DNA from: Takakia lepidozioides
Lineage: Eukaryota > Streptophyta > Takakiopsida > Takakiales > Takakiaceae
Assembly (NCBI GenBank): GCA_030704615.1
Contig: CM060731.1
Location: 22,506,001 to 22,570,000 of the forward strand
DNA length: 64,000 bases
Reading direction: 5' to 3'
Shown here: positions 45,396 to 56,347 of the stretch, piece by piece
Layout: every line of letters starts with the position of its first letter
How positions within the stretch are numbered: the first letter of the stretch is position 1
Made by a program: the position numbers and the translations under genes
Notes under the pieces: generated by a model
Database searches by the model: none
Told to the model about the DNA's origin: nothing
The model's input: only the letters and a program-made list of their open reading frames with translations

Positions 45396-48300
45396 TCAAC
45401 GCTTCTTCCGTTTTTGAGGTCGCCCTTTGAAAACTGCAACCGCCTCGGATGCGTTTCCCATTTCTGAGGCACGCACCCAAGATGCTTCCACATGATGATA
45501 GCCCTTCCATTTGACGAGATACTCCGTTTCTCGGTTCTTGAACCTCCTCGACTTAAGTACTGCCTCCACCTCATACTCAAGTTCATTTTCATGATCCAAC
45601 AGCACAAGTGGCGGACGCAACACTTGATGCCGATTCAGACGCGCTTCATCTTTGAAGTAAGGCTTCAAAAGGGAGACGTAGAATACTGGATGCACCTTGC
45701 TGTTTGCCGGCAGTTCCAATTCATACACATCCTCATTCATAACCTTCCGGATGCGAAAGGGTCCCGCATATGGAGGTACGAACTTTGGACTCACTTCCGG
45801 AGGTAGTCGGAAATTCTTGATGTTCAACCAGACCTCCGTGCCTACCTCAAACTTCACTTCCCTCCGCTTCCGATTCGCCTGTCTTTCATACCGTTTCCTA
45901 GCTTTGGCAATGTTGTACTTTGCGAGCTTCAACAAACGCTCGCGTTCTTCCAGTACCGCCGCTACTGCCGGTTCATCAACGTCATGGGCGGCCCAACTTG
46001 TCGGCACCAGAGGTGCTTTTCCATAGACCAATACGAAAGGGGAAACTCCCGTTGCGGAGTGTTCTGTGTTATTATAACAGAACTCTGCCGCGTCTAAGTG
46101 TTCCACCCAGTCTGTTTGGTCTGCCGACACGTAATTCCTCCGAGATCTGCTTCACTACGGAATTCACTCTTTCCGTTTGGCCGTCGGTCGTAGGTCGGAA
46201 GGCGGTGCTCATCTTCAGCCTCGTCCCCATCTTCTTCCAAAGTGCCCTCCAAAATTTACTCGTAAACTTTAGATCGCGGTCCAAGACAATATCCTTCGGG
46301 ACTCCATGATGCTTTAAGACGTGGGCGAAGTAAAGTCACCTTGTTTCCTGCGCCATTGCCGTCTCCTTGGTGGGGTGAAATGGCCCATTTTACTGAACCT
46401 ATCCACCACCACCATGATTGCATCGAATCCTTTTGACAGCGGCATAGCAGTCATGAAATCCATCGAGACGCTTTCCCAAGTCCCCTCTGGAATCGGCAAG
46501 GGTTGTAACAGCCCCGCTTGCTTTTTGTACTCGCTCCGGTTTTGTTGGCATGTGGTGCATGTCTTGACATACTCCTCTGCCTCCTCCCTCAGTTTGGGCC
46601 AGAAATACTCTTTCTTCAAGAGTGTCGCAGTGCGCTTGGCTGCGCCGTGGCCTGCAAGCGGGCTATCATGGCATTCTCTCAAGAGGCTATCTCTGATCCC
46701 TCCCTTCGGCACGTAGAGACGCTTTTGCTTATACCGGAGCAGTCCATTTTGCAAGTGAAACTGCGATTTAACCCCCATCCTCAAGTCCTGCATCACGGAC
46801 TTCGCCAGCTCATCCTTCCGGCAAGCCTTCCGGATCTTCCTTTGGAGCGCCGTCTCGCCCCTGTTTACCAAAAAAGCTGCTGCTTTCTACTTAAGGCATC
46901 GGCCACCACGTTGTCCTGTCCCAGTTTGTACTGGATATCCACGTCGAACACCGCCAAAGTATCTTGCCACCTAAGTTGTTTTGGGGACAACTTGGGCTGC
47001 GTGGCAAAATACTTCACCGTGACATTGTCCGTGAACACCTTCACTGGGTTGGAACCAACATAGTGGCGCCAAAGCTCAAGACAGTGCACCACTGCCTTCA
47101 TCTCTTTCTCGTGCGTCGGCCACCGTCGCTCCACTTCATTCAGTTTCTTATTTTCGTAAGCCACTGGGCGTCCATCTTGCATCAGTACACCCCCAATCCC
47201 GAAGTCCGACGCATCTGTATGAATCTCGAACGGACGATCGAACTCCGGGATTTTCAAGACTGGAGCTTCCGCCATCCGCTGCTTCAATTCAGCAAAAGCT
47301 TGGCTACAAAAGGTGTTCCATGCCCAGACTTTGGATTTACACAGAAGGTCTGACAGCGGCCCCGCGATCTTGGCGAAATTTCTCACATACTTCCGGTAGT
47401 AGGAGGCGAGTCCTAGGAAGGATCGCACTCCCGGGACCGAAGTCGGAGGCTCCCAGTCCAAGATTGCCCTCACCTTCCTGTCATCTGATCCCATCCTGTG
47501 TAATCACATGCCCCAGGAACTCCACTTTTGTGACCCCGAATTCGCACTTTGAAGCTTTGGCATACAGCTTCCCTCCCGCAATTTCTGGAACACCCTTTTG
47601 AGGTGCTCCAGGTGCTCCTCCTTTGTTTTCGAATACACCAAGATGTCATCGATGTACACGATCACAAAGTCATCCAACCACTCCTGGAAAAGGCTGTTCA
47701 TCATCGTGCTAAAGGTCGCGGGAGCGTTGGTGAGTCCAAAAGGCATCACCAAGAACTCATATGAACCATACCTTGTCTTGCACGCGGTCTTCTCCTCATC
47801 TCCTTCCGCCACTCAAATTTGATGATAGTCGGAGCGCAGATCGATCCGGCTGAAATACTTCGCTCCTGCCAACCGATCGAAAAGGTCGTCGATCCTTGGC
47901 AAATGGTACCAGTTTTTTATAGTCACCTTATTCAAAGCCCTATAATCGACACACATCCGCAGCGCCCCATCCTTCTTGTCTACGAATAGCACCAGGGCTC
48001 CATAAGGTGACTTACTCGGCCGGATGTACCCCTTTGACATTAGATCTTTGAGCTGAGTCTTCAGCTCGACCAACTCTCTGTGGCTCAACCGGTAGGGCGC
48101 CTTGGTAGGCGGTTCCGATCCCGATATCACCTCAATCTTGTGGTCAACTCCTCTTCGCGGTGGCAAGCCACTTGGTAAATCCTCCGGCATCACATCTTGG
48201 TATTTCTCCAAAATCCCCTTGATCCAATCTGGGCTCGGCTCCCCATTGCCTTCTCCCTTCACTTCTCTAATATAGAGCAAAAACTGGGGCTCGTGTGCCT

Positions 48301-48600
48301 CCTCCACGGCCCACTTCCTTGCTGACAGGAGGTTTATTCGCCCTCCCACGGGTTTGGGCGTTTCCGACACTCGTAAGACCTCGCCACCATTCCCACATGG
48401 CAGCGTGACTACTCTCTTGCGGCCATCTATGACCGCTCCGGATTTGCTCAAAAAGGTCATCCCCAAAATGAGATCCACTCCATCGATCTCGCAGATGGTG
48501 AAGTTCTCACGTCCCTCCCAACTCCCCAGTTGAAGAGGAACATCAAACGCCAACCTTGTCGCCAATTGCGGTTCTCCTTTGGCAGAACGCACCTCAATAG
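45396..48600 (-). pseudogene. Pol of gypsy copy 1: RT, RNase H, integrase, chromodomain
   Basis: Minus strand, several frames. RT blocks: [15 protein letters not shown] (about 48100), [15 protein letters not shown] (about 47950) and YIDDILVYS (about 47660), with TGA at 47813-47815 inside RT where copy 2 has CGA. RNase H: HTDASDFGIGG (about 47220) and VFTDNVTVKYF. A chromovirus-type ending DNVVADALSRK follows. Integrase: ECHDSPLAGHG, CTTCQQNR (about 46560), SVSMDFM, LDRDLKFTSKFW (about 46280) and TTDGQTERV, in two or three frames. Chromodomain at 45580-45430 (LEYEVEAVLKSR, EYLVKWKGY, ASWV), ending at 45396. The 900 bases to the 3' LTR show no gene. Confidence 0.9.
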
Positions 48601-49949
48601 AGGCCCCACGTCACTTGTCGGGAGTCCCAGCTTTTGTACTGTTGCCGGTGTCATGAAGGAGTGCGACGCTCCTGTGTCCACCAACAACGACACGTTAGTT
48701 CCGGATATTATCCCATCCACGAACAATAACTGACTCCCTTTACGTAAGGCGCCAGTTTCCTGATACAACTCACAAGAAAATTTGCCTACCTTGCAAGTCC
48801 TGGCGACCACCGCTTCCACCAAGCGACTGATGGTATCTTCCGACAGCTCTGTGGTCGCCCGAGTCATGTTCAATTGCCGGGGCTTCGTGCACTTCTTGGC
48901 CGTGTGCCCGGGCTCCCCGCAATTGAAACACACTCCATCAAAGGTCGCCTTCTGTCCGCCATAAGCCGCTCCACCCGCTTTTCCTTTCGAAGCACCGGGT
49001 GCCGCCTTGACTTGTGAAGGCCCTCCCTTCGATTTCCACGTGCCATTGTCGCCGCGTGGCCTATCCCACTACTTTTCCGGTCGGAAGGAGTCACCTTCCC
49101 GCCGGGTCTTCTTGTGGTTCAGCTCCGTACGGCCTTGTCTTTCACCCTTAGGGACATCCGAGAAACATTCAGCCCTCTCAATTGCCTCGTTCAAAGTCTT
49201 AGATGGCTTCTCCTCCAACTTCCGCCTGGCCCATGGGGCCAGTCCCGCCACAAAGTTGAAGACCATTTCTGGTTCTGCCATGTCCGCGACTTCGAGCAAC
49301 AACACATTGAAAGCCTGGACATATCCCCGAATGTCATCTGTTTGCTTCAAATTCCTCATCTTGTCCCAGGCGAGCCAGGACGCGTTGAGGGGCACAAACT
49401 GCCTCTTCATCAATTCCTTGAACCCACTCCAGTTCAAGGTTTCCGGGCATGGACCTCGGTCGTGAAGGCGTTTTGCCACCATTGTTGAGCATAGCCCCTC
49501 AAATAGGTGGGACCCACTTCCACCCGATCCTCGTCACTCAACTTGGCCGCCCGGAAGTACTGCTCCAGCTCCAAGAGCCAGGTGTTGAGTGCCTTCCAAT
49601 TTCGGACGCCCTCGAAGGTGCCGGGTTCCTTCGGCTTCACCTTAAACTTTGCCTTAGTGGAAGTGGTATTAGCCGCCTTCAACACATCTTTCAACGTCCC
49701 GCCAAATTGCGCCAACAACCCTTCCCAAAAGGCTGCCGGCATAGGAGGCATCTGTTGGTCGGTCGGAGCTCTCAAGGATTCCTCAGGCTCCGACTCCTCA
49801 GATTCCTCCCGCTCATGAGCGGCCTCGTTTTCGGAAACATGCATCGCTTCCTTAAACGGCCGCCTCGGTGACACGTCGCCCCCATCGGGCTCACCAGGAT
49901 CATCATCTTTTGGGCCGTTCCGCTTTCGCTTTGGCTTGCCCGACCCCAT
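48457..49949 (-). pseudogene. Gag and protease of gypsy copy 1
   Basis: Gag starts at ATG 49949 (MGSGKPKRKR), about 55 bases after the LTR. An acidic, Glu-rich region (EESEESEPEESL) is followed by the gag core (FEGVRNWKALNTWLLELEQY, YLRGYAQQWWQ). The frame shifts near 49480 and continues (NWSGFKELMKRQFVP, ADMAEPEMVFNFVAGL), then TAG at 49069. The zinc knuckle CFNCGEPGHTAKKC (about 48931-48890) is intact, and the protease motif LVDTGASHSF is at about 48690. A further frameshift near 48580 precedes RT. Confidence 0.88.
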
Positions 49950-49989
49950 GATGAGGCCAATCCCAAGGACGATCGCCTACTGAACTCTA

Positions 49990-50004
49990 AGCTCTGATAC
50001 CAAG
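49990..50004 (-). other. Primer binding site (initiator tRNA-Met type)
   Basis: The minus strand reads CTTGGTATCAGAGCT directly next to the 5' LTR. Confidence 0.9.
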
Positions 50005-50729
50005 TGTCGCGCACCTCACTTCGGTAAGCTCCCCCCTCAAGTCATAGTTACTCGCTTGATGCGCGCGCCTAACTCCCAACCTGGCCGTCGGGCCAACTTG
50101 GAGCTTCGGCTGCTCACCGGGACATAACGGTCCCCCCTTGATCTCCCAAAGAACCCTCCAACAATTTAGAACCAGCGGAATTCCCTTTGGTAGTTGGCAG
50201 TCCGGAACAGCTCCCCACTCTTTGGTCGCTTTCCGGGTCGCTCACTTACTCACTAGCTTTTGGTCACCAACGGGCTTGCACCGTTCTCGGGGTTACTACT
50301 CCCTATATATACTTCTGTAGCTGTCCGCGGGGGTTTCACAAACAACCATGCCATTTTATGGCGAACCACCACGAACACCCTCGACTCCCGGTGATGAGTC
50401 GCGGTGAGTCTTGGCCCACTCACCACGGCCCCTATGGACCGTGATGAGTCCCAAGACTCCCCACGACTCCCACCACGAGGTCTCTACCCCAGGGTGAGTC
50501 CTATGCCACCCCCACTAAGTCCCGCTAAGCTACCACCACCCCTTGTGGAGCCACCCCCACCGCAACCCGGTGTGCGGGGCTCCACCTAGTGAGCGCCTCC
50601 GCCTCCTTGAGTGCTTTGGGCACCCAAGGGTGCTTCAGCCCCCCATACCTATTGCTGCCACTGCCCCTACCACAGGGGCAGCCCCTCTTGTGTCCCGACC
50701 CCCTGCCCTCAAGGCAAAGGGCCGTGACA
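50005..50729 (-). repeat. 5' LTR of gypsy copy 1
   Basis: 725 bp. It shares its sequence with 43771-44488 and, inverted, with 60049-60764. Confidence 0.92.
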
Positions 50730-50788
50730 CATACCAACCCAAAAAAACTATGTAGGGCCCTATGCAAATTATGGGTCAAACAGCCTTT

Positions 50789-50828
50789 GTATGACCAAGC
50801 TATGGCAGACACAGGCTGTGTATAAGTT
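50789..50828. repeat. 40-bp terminal inverted repeat, right arm
   Basis: Perfect partner of 43731-43770. Without the gypsy element the two arms would be about 54 bases apart. Confidence 0.92.
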
Positions 50829-53372
50829 AAATCGGATCAAAACAAGGCTCTAAATATATTTTATTTTCCCAAATGGATAAATACTAATATGATTTCTGAC
50901 ATACCCTACATGTTCCCTGCCAATACCCGTAATTCCGAGGACGGATTTCTACATGTGTAGGAGCTTTAAAAACTGGACATCGGTGATTTGGTGCTTGTCG
51001 GTGCATTGATTGTGACACAATAGCTTCATGAGAGTGGTGGCAGGGTTGGCTGGCGTCACTGTTGGTGTCTGAGCAGATAACAAGCACAACATGTCATCGC
51101 TGAATATTGCTTACTTGCTGGCATTCGCGATCGTTTTATAAGAGCATGATCAGACGATACCATTCTCGCAGATTTTGTTTTAGTCCTTGTTTTACTCTTC
51201 AGGATGACTCCAAATGTCCCATGAATGCTCACACCTTCATTTCGATGATCACAACACTGATTACATGTAGGTGGTGTCAGAGCAGAAAGTGAAATTCCTG
51301 GATCAGACCGGTGCATTCATTTTCCAAGACCACGTTCAAGCTGAATTAATTGTCTCCACTAAATATGTGATTTGGATAGGCGCTCCCCGATCCGTGCCAC
51401 CTATGACTCATCGCATTATGTATCCATGGATAGCCGACACACAAACAATGCACAAGCCTCTCATTTTACAATAATAGGGTCATGAACGCAAGCGTGCGAG
51501 AAGGACGGTGGGCCCCTCGTCCGGATGAGGGGCGCCCCCCACCCGCGCCCCGCCCGCCGCTACCCACAGTCGCCCACGCCCGCCGTTGCTGCCGCGGTTG
51601 CACCAACCGTGGCTGCCCCTCCCGGGATCCGTCCACCGGCCTGTCCGCTGCGGCCACTCCGCTGGGGCGGGTCCGCTGGGGCTAGTCCGCCTGTCCGCAT
51701 GTCCGCCCGCCCGCAAGATCTGGGCCGTCCACGACGAATCCCATCGCAGCCTTCCAATTTAGGGCCTTATCTCGCCATTGCCATCAAGATGTCGCTCTTT
51801 GTCGTACGCAACTGCGGTGCGTGCGGGCGGTAGTCGTTGCCTGGTGTTCGTGTCTTTGTGTTTTCGTGACATTTTGTCATGATGTGGAAGGGCAGGAGAG
51901 GAGTCGGAGCCCTACAGCCACCATCGTGCATATGCTTCCACTATCTTCGTCATTTTTTTGTTGCTGGCGGGGCTGTTTTTGCGATTTCATTGTACATGTA
52001 ATGCGTTTTGCCCACTTGGTTTGGCCTCTGTCCGGTCATCGCAAAATGGCCAATGTGTTGTTAGGGTTTATTCCAATGGGCCGACCGATTACAAGCCTGC
52101 CTAAAGACGACCTTAGTCTACATTTGGGATATGGTGTCGCTCAATTTTATAATTATTCATGTTGAGATAGCTGCATCCGTCCGTCAGATCACCTCCTCAG
52201 TCTGGAACGGTAACCATGGGCAAGATGATAGCAAAAATTGCCGAAGCATATGCACATGAGGGCGTGTAAAAACATTGCAGATTCCATATCCAGCCATGAA
52301 CTGTTATGTGTCGTGGGCAGAGTTATCGTTCGTCTGTCAATTGTGTCTACTGGGCTGTGTTAGCCTGAGACTCGTGAACTATCTCACATCTGTAGTATGG
52401 GTCTCCCTGTAAAAAAGTCGGGTTCGACAGCCAATACTTGTCGCCCTGGATACCCATATGTCTGTTGCTTCGTTAGTCTTGCTTTGTTGGTGTGGTAATC
52501 GGAGCCTCTTCGGGAGGCTGTGTCCTCACATCGGCCTGGAATATGTTCGCGAGTCTGTTGCGATGTTAGTCTGTCCTGACAACGGTCTTGCGGCGTCTGT
52601 GTACGCTGGTCAGTTGTGAGAAACTGTGAAACCATGGTGCCGCGTCGAAAATTTGGCGTTACACCCTTCCGTCTGCCAGTCTGTTGTCCTGCCAGTCTTT
52701 TCAGCTAGTCTGTTGTCTCTGTCGCACCATCAGTCTAGTCTGCCTGCAGCTTGTTACAGAAGGCGACGGAACAATTACCATGTTGACCTGCCAGTCTGTC
52801 GACCTGCCAGTTTGTCTGTTTTGTATAGTCTGTTTCGTCGTCAGCCTGTTGCAGTCGGGTGGACCTGCTTAGTGGATTACGTGTTGGTCTGCTCAAATCG
52901 GTTTGCTGATTCTAGTTTGCTTGACTCTGTCTGCTATTCACTCGGTCTGCTGTGCACTGGGTAGACCTAGTAAATGCAACGGCAGCGGTGGCGGCGTCAA
53001 TCATGGTGCGCCACGTCATGCCGTGGGTGTACTGCATTTACGCTCCCGGGTCAGCTTAAACTTCAACTTCGCCTTCCCGCCGGTGTTGTGGTCTGCTTTT
53101 ATGTGAACGTCTGTCTTCCTTGCGCAGATTCTTTCCGCGCGCAGATTTGGAGAGTCATCTTAGACCCCAACAGTCGCCAAGACTGTTGCTCCCGTAGGCC
53201 GTTGCGTTCCTCGTCTTCTGCTGTGTACTTGGTTCTCGCTTCTCTGTCTGTGTCCTCGTATGTAGTGCTCGTTCTCGCCGGTTCTCGCACTTTCTGGACT
53301 CCTCCATTCTTTGCACTTCTCCTTTTTTGTTGGGCCCTCTGCCTTTCTCTGTTGTGTTGTGTTATATAGGCG
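50829..53372. other. Non-coding region with a GC-rich block and GTCCGC/GTCTGC words
   Basis: 51480-51730 is very GC-rich with repeated GTCCGC and CCCGCC words. From about 52550 AGTCTG words dominate. No protein is recognised. The 3' end (53300-53372, TTTTTTGTTGGGC to TATATAGGCG) is either promoter or intron sequence before the ORF at 53373. Confidence 0.45.
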
Positions 53373-54095
53373 ATGGAGGAAGCCTGCGCGAAGAGCGGAC
53401 CCGACTGGATCGACTTTGTGCACGTCACGCGTTTGAAGAAGCTGCAAAGATATTGGTACTCCCCACATGAGTACGATCGCAAAATAGTGGAAGCATGTAT
53501 TGATCTCCGTGTAGCCAAGGAAGAGAACCCAGAATGGAAGAAGGATAGGCTCAGGTGTCCTTTCTTTGAGGAAGCCATAAAGGACAAAATTCAGTTGAAC
53601 CGCCATTGTGTGGACATAGGTTGCAAGGGCACCATTCCACCAAATTTCAAGCCGTGGCCCATACCGGTATCGCAGAAAGCTAAAGATGAGGCTGTTTTCA
53701 AGAGCCGCGGCGCAAACCCAATTCCGCGAAGTACAGAGGAATTGCGCCAACGGTACTGGCGGGTTGCTGGAAGGATGCAACTATGCAGTCTGGAGGAAGT
53801 GCCTGTGCCTCCCCGCAAGCAAAAACTCAGTGATGGGGCAAAAAAAAGCGGGAGCGAAAGCGGCAAGGTCTACTCGCGATGCAAACCTGTCAGTCCTGCG
53901 GGGGGTCCGTCCGAAGCGCGTCAGGCAGGCTCTGCTCGGGATGCAAGCATTGCGGGCCTACATGGGAGTCCGCCCGATGCGCGCCGGACGAGAAGGTCCC
54001 GGCAGACTATACCCATCAGTTCCTCCAGTGAGTCTGAGTCTGCCGGTTCAGCCCCGCCGGTCTGCCGAGCGTACCGACAACATCATCCGAAATAA
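53373..54095 (+). CDS. Unknown protein ORF A
   Basis: 240 aa from ATG 53373. The N-terminal half looks globular: DWIDFVHVTRLKKLQRYWYS, EYDRKIVEACIDLR, CPFFEEAIKDKIQLNRH, IPPNFKPWPIP and ELRQRYWRVAGRM. The C-terminal half is Ser/Arg/Pro-rich (GKVYSRCKPVSP, SSSSESESAGS). No family is recognised. The stop TAA (54093-54095) overlaps the next ATG (54095-54097). It is likely the first exon or ORF of the unit that continues to 58666. Confidence 0.5.
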   Translation: MEEACAKSGPDWIDFVHVTRLKKLQRYWYSPHEYDRKIVEACIDLRVAKEENPEWKKDRLRCPFFEEAIKDKIQLNRHCVDIGCKGTIPPNFKPWPIPVSQKAKDEAVFKSRGANPIPRSTEELRQRYWRVAGRMQLCSLEEVPVPPRKQKLSDGAKKSGSESGKVYSRCKPVSPAGGPSEARQAGSARDASIAGLHGSPPDARRTRRSRQTIPISSSSESESAGSAPPVCRAYRQHHPK

Positions 54096-54553
54096 TGACT
54101 TCGAAGGGCAAGGTCTACTGTCCAGTGCAGTGGATATTGCCTTATCTGAGAGGACAAACTTTGGACATGCTCATAGACAGCCTAGACGACAACACCTCTC
54201 TTGCCCACACCGCCCAGGAGACCCAGCAGCCTGGTCTGCGGGTTGGGCAGACCGAAGATATGGGACTTGAAAAGACCACCCACAAGTCTGCTGGTCCAGC
54301 CTACTCGGGAACGTTGCACCTACTTCGGTTTGGCGTTCTCCCACCAGTCTGCCCACCCCAAGACGATCTGCAGTTCTTCCCCTTTTTCTTCAGATATGTG
54401 CAGACAGGACAGATAACATCAAGTATTCGGGAAGCCGAAGAAAAGTGGTTGAATGCCATGCGTGATGGCGATGCGGGCAACATACTTGACGAGGTAATGC
54501 TATCAAACCATTTCTGCAATTTTATGCATTTTTTTGGGACTACTGTCGATTAG
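54095..54553 (+). CDS. Unknown protein ORF B
   Basis: 152 aa. VYCPVQWILPYLRGQTLDML, a Gln/Thr stretch with QETQQPG, then QFFPFFFRYVQTG and REAEEKWLNAMRDGDAGNILDE. A donor (GAG/GTAATG at about 54493) fits after ILDE, so the last 20 residues may be intron. The following region (55007 on) continues a similar helical protein. Confidence 0.45.
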   Translation: MTSKGKVYCPVQWILPYLRGQTLDMLIDSLDDNTSLAHTAQETQQPGLRVGQTEDMGLEKTTHKSAGPAYSGTLHLLRFGVLPPVCPPQDDLQFFPFFFRYVQTGQITSSIREAEEKWLNAMRDGDAGNILDEVMLSNHFCNFMHFFGTTVD

Positions 54554-55006
54554 TCTGCTGAACTTCAGCAGACTATGCACGTCCATAGTTCGGTCTCTTA
54601 CTTATTCTGCCCCAGTCTCTGGAGTCTGCTAAAGGCAGTGGTCTGCTCATTGCCATGGTCTGCTGAGTCTTGTGGTGTGCTGAATGGTCATAGAGCTCCG
54701 AATGCCCAATGGATCGTGTGTGTTTTGCTGCATAGCAGCCAGCTCCCGTACGAACCGACTTGTGGTGAAGCCGACAGACCTATTTCTTGTGTTGTCGCGT
54801 AGTCTGTTCATCTGTGGAAGACTTCACCAGACTGTATACGTCCATAATTAGGTCTTCTGAAATGTTTTTGTCTGTTGAAGTCCAGATTGTCTGCTAAGGT
54901 ATGAGTGTCTGCTAAATATCATGGTCTGCTGAGTATTGTGGTCTGTTGAATGTGGATTGTGGGCTGTTGATGGTCTGTTGATTGTCTACTGAGTGTTATT
55001 AAATTC

Positions 55007-56347
55007 AGTCAGTCCAATGGATCCGGTCTGTTCGATGAAGCTCATTTGTCTTTTGTGGCACAGCACATTGCTCAGTCTATTCGCAAAGCCATATCAACTT
55101 GGCGGACGCCACGTCAGGAACCTCTTTTGCATGTGCGTGAGGTGCGGCTTGAAGTGCAGCGGGTTCGCGAGTACATTTTGATGAAATACCCCGGATCGGC
55201 AGCCGCCATAGACGAACTTGACACGGAGTCGGCAGGTCCCCTCTAGCAGACCGCTGACTTCATCACTCCTCAGGAGACCACAACAGACCACGACAGACCT
55301 CAAGAGACCCCAGCAGACCTCATCACACCAAACCACAGTGAAGCACACGCCAGCAATCATGAGCAGGACTCCTCGCACCTGGGCAGACCGAACCACGCCT
55401 CAGCAGACCTCATACCTGAGACTGGGCCAATTGGACAGGGTGAAGACTATGCCCATTTCCCCTCCACTGTGGGCATTTTTGGGGTGTGGAGATTGTCGTT
55501 ACCGGTGGCGCCGAAGAACGCAGAGGATCCTACACTTCCCCGCTTCAGGATTGGTGACACAAGTGCCCATGTGGACTGGTACAATGACCTGCACCACATT
55601 GTAACGGGCCGGAGGTGGCCCTTTGTCCCTTATCTCTATTCCATGGAGTATACTACGGAAGAAGCCAACCATGTTCTAGAGCAAGCAAGGAAAGTTGTTG
55701 TTTCTTCTTTGAGTGAAGTAAATGAACCGCCACTCCTTGTTCAGCTCCTCCTTATGGATGACCCTCGCCCGGAGGAGGTGTGGCATATGGCTATGACACA
55801 CCCAATGTTCGGTGTCCGCAAGAAGCACTTGTCCGCAGTGACTGCGGTCCACTTCAACCGGATGGCATCATCGTTCATGCAGCATCGGTGGATGCAGTTT
55901 GGAAATTTCACATCATACAAGAAGTTGCTGAAGGACTTGCCCACTCTTCGGCAAGACTTCCTACATGGATCACAGGCAGGAGAGTTTGTTACAGACGGAT
56001 CACAAGCACGAGAGTCTGTGGTAGATGAGGCTATGTTGTGGTTCTCGTATGTAATGGAGCGTGCTGTCTTTGACATTGTCTTGCTTAAACCAGACATGTT
56101 CAGAGCATTGTGGTCTGGCTCGCCGCATCACGGCCGCAGTTCCGCGCTTGCCCACCTTGATTCCGCACTGCTGGACCGCCAAATTAAGGACATCGGACTC
56201 GTTGGAAATCTGCTGGAAGGTACTCGCGCGCTGCTCTATCTCATTCACTGCTTCCCCCCCCCCCCGCCAATCCTCCACCGCATTTGTTTATATCATTTTT
56301 TGTGTTCCATGCAGGGCGGACAACGGGACCTGGAAATCGCATGCTGA
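55007..56347 (+). pseudogene. Unknown helical protein segment with one in-frame TAG
   Basis: One frame from a TTCAG acceptor near 55006 to 56347, with TAG at 55244-55246 (likely CAG). It contains FDEAHLSFVAQHIAQSIRKA, EVQRVREYILMKYPGSAAAI, a CAGACC-rich linker (Thr/Pro/Asp), then WRLSLPVAPKNAED, VDWYNDLHHIVTGRRWPFVP, EEANHVLEQARKVVVSSLSE, HPMFGVRKKHLSAVTAVHFNRM and MLWFSYVMERAVFDIVLLKPDMFRAL. A donor (GAAG/GTACTC, about 56218) and an acceptor (CCATGCAG, about 56314) fit an intron that removes a CCCCCCC run. No family is recognised. Confidence 0.5.

Larger units (their letters stand above)
43771..50729 (-). mobile_element. Chromodomain Ty3/gypsy retrotransposon, copy 1 (minus strand)
   Basis: LTRs at 50005-50729 (5' for the element) and 43771-44488 (3'), with target duplicate CATAC at 43766-43770 and 50730-50734. 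The primer site beside the 5' LTR reads TGGTATCAGAGC on the minus strand, the standard match to initiator tRNA-Met. Gag, protease, RT, RNase H, integrase and chromodomain are present in the normal order. The copy has several frameshifts and stops, so it is near-complete but not functional. A second copy begins at 60049. Confidence 0.95.

Noticed and set aside
53160-53780. Minus-strand ORF of 206 aa
   Set aside because: Antisense to ORF A and the preceding non-coding DNA; no motif seen.
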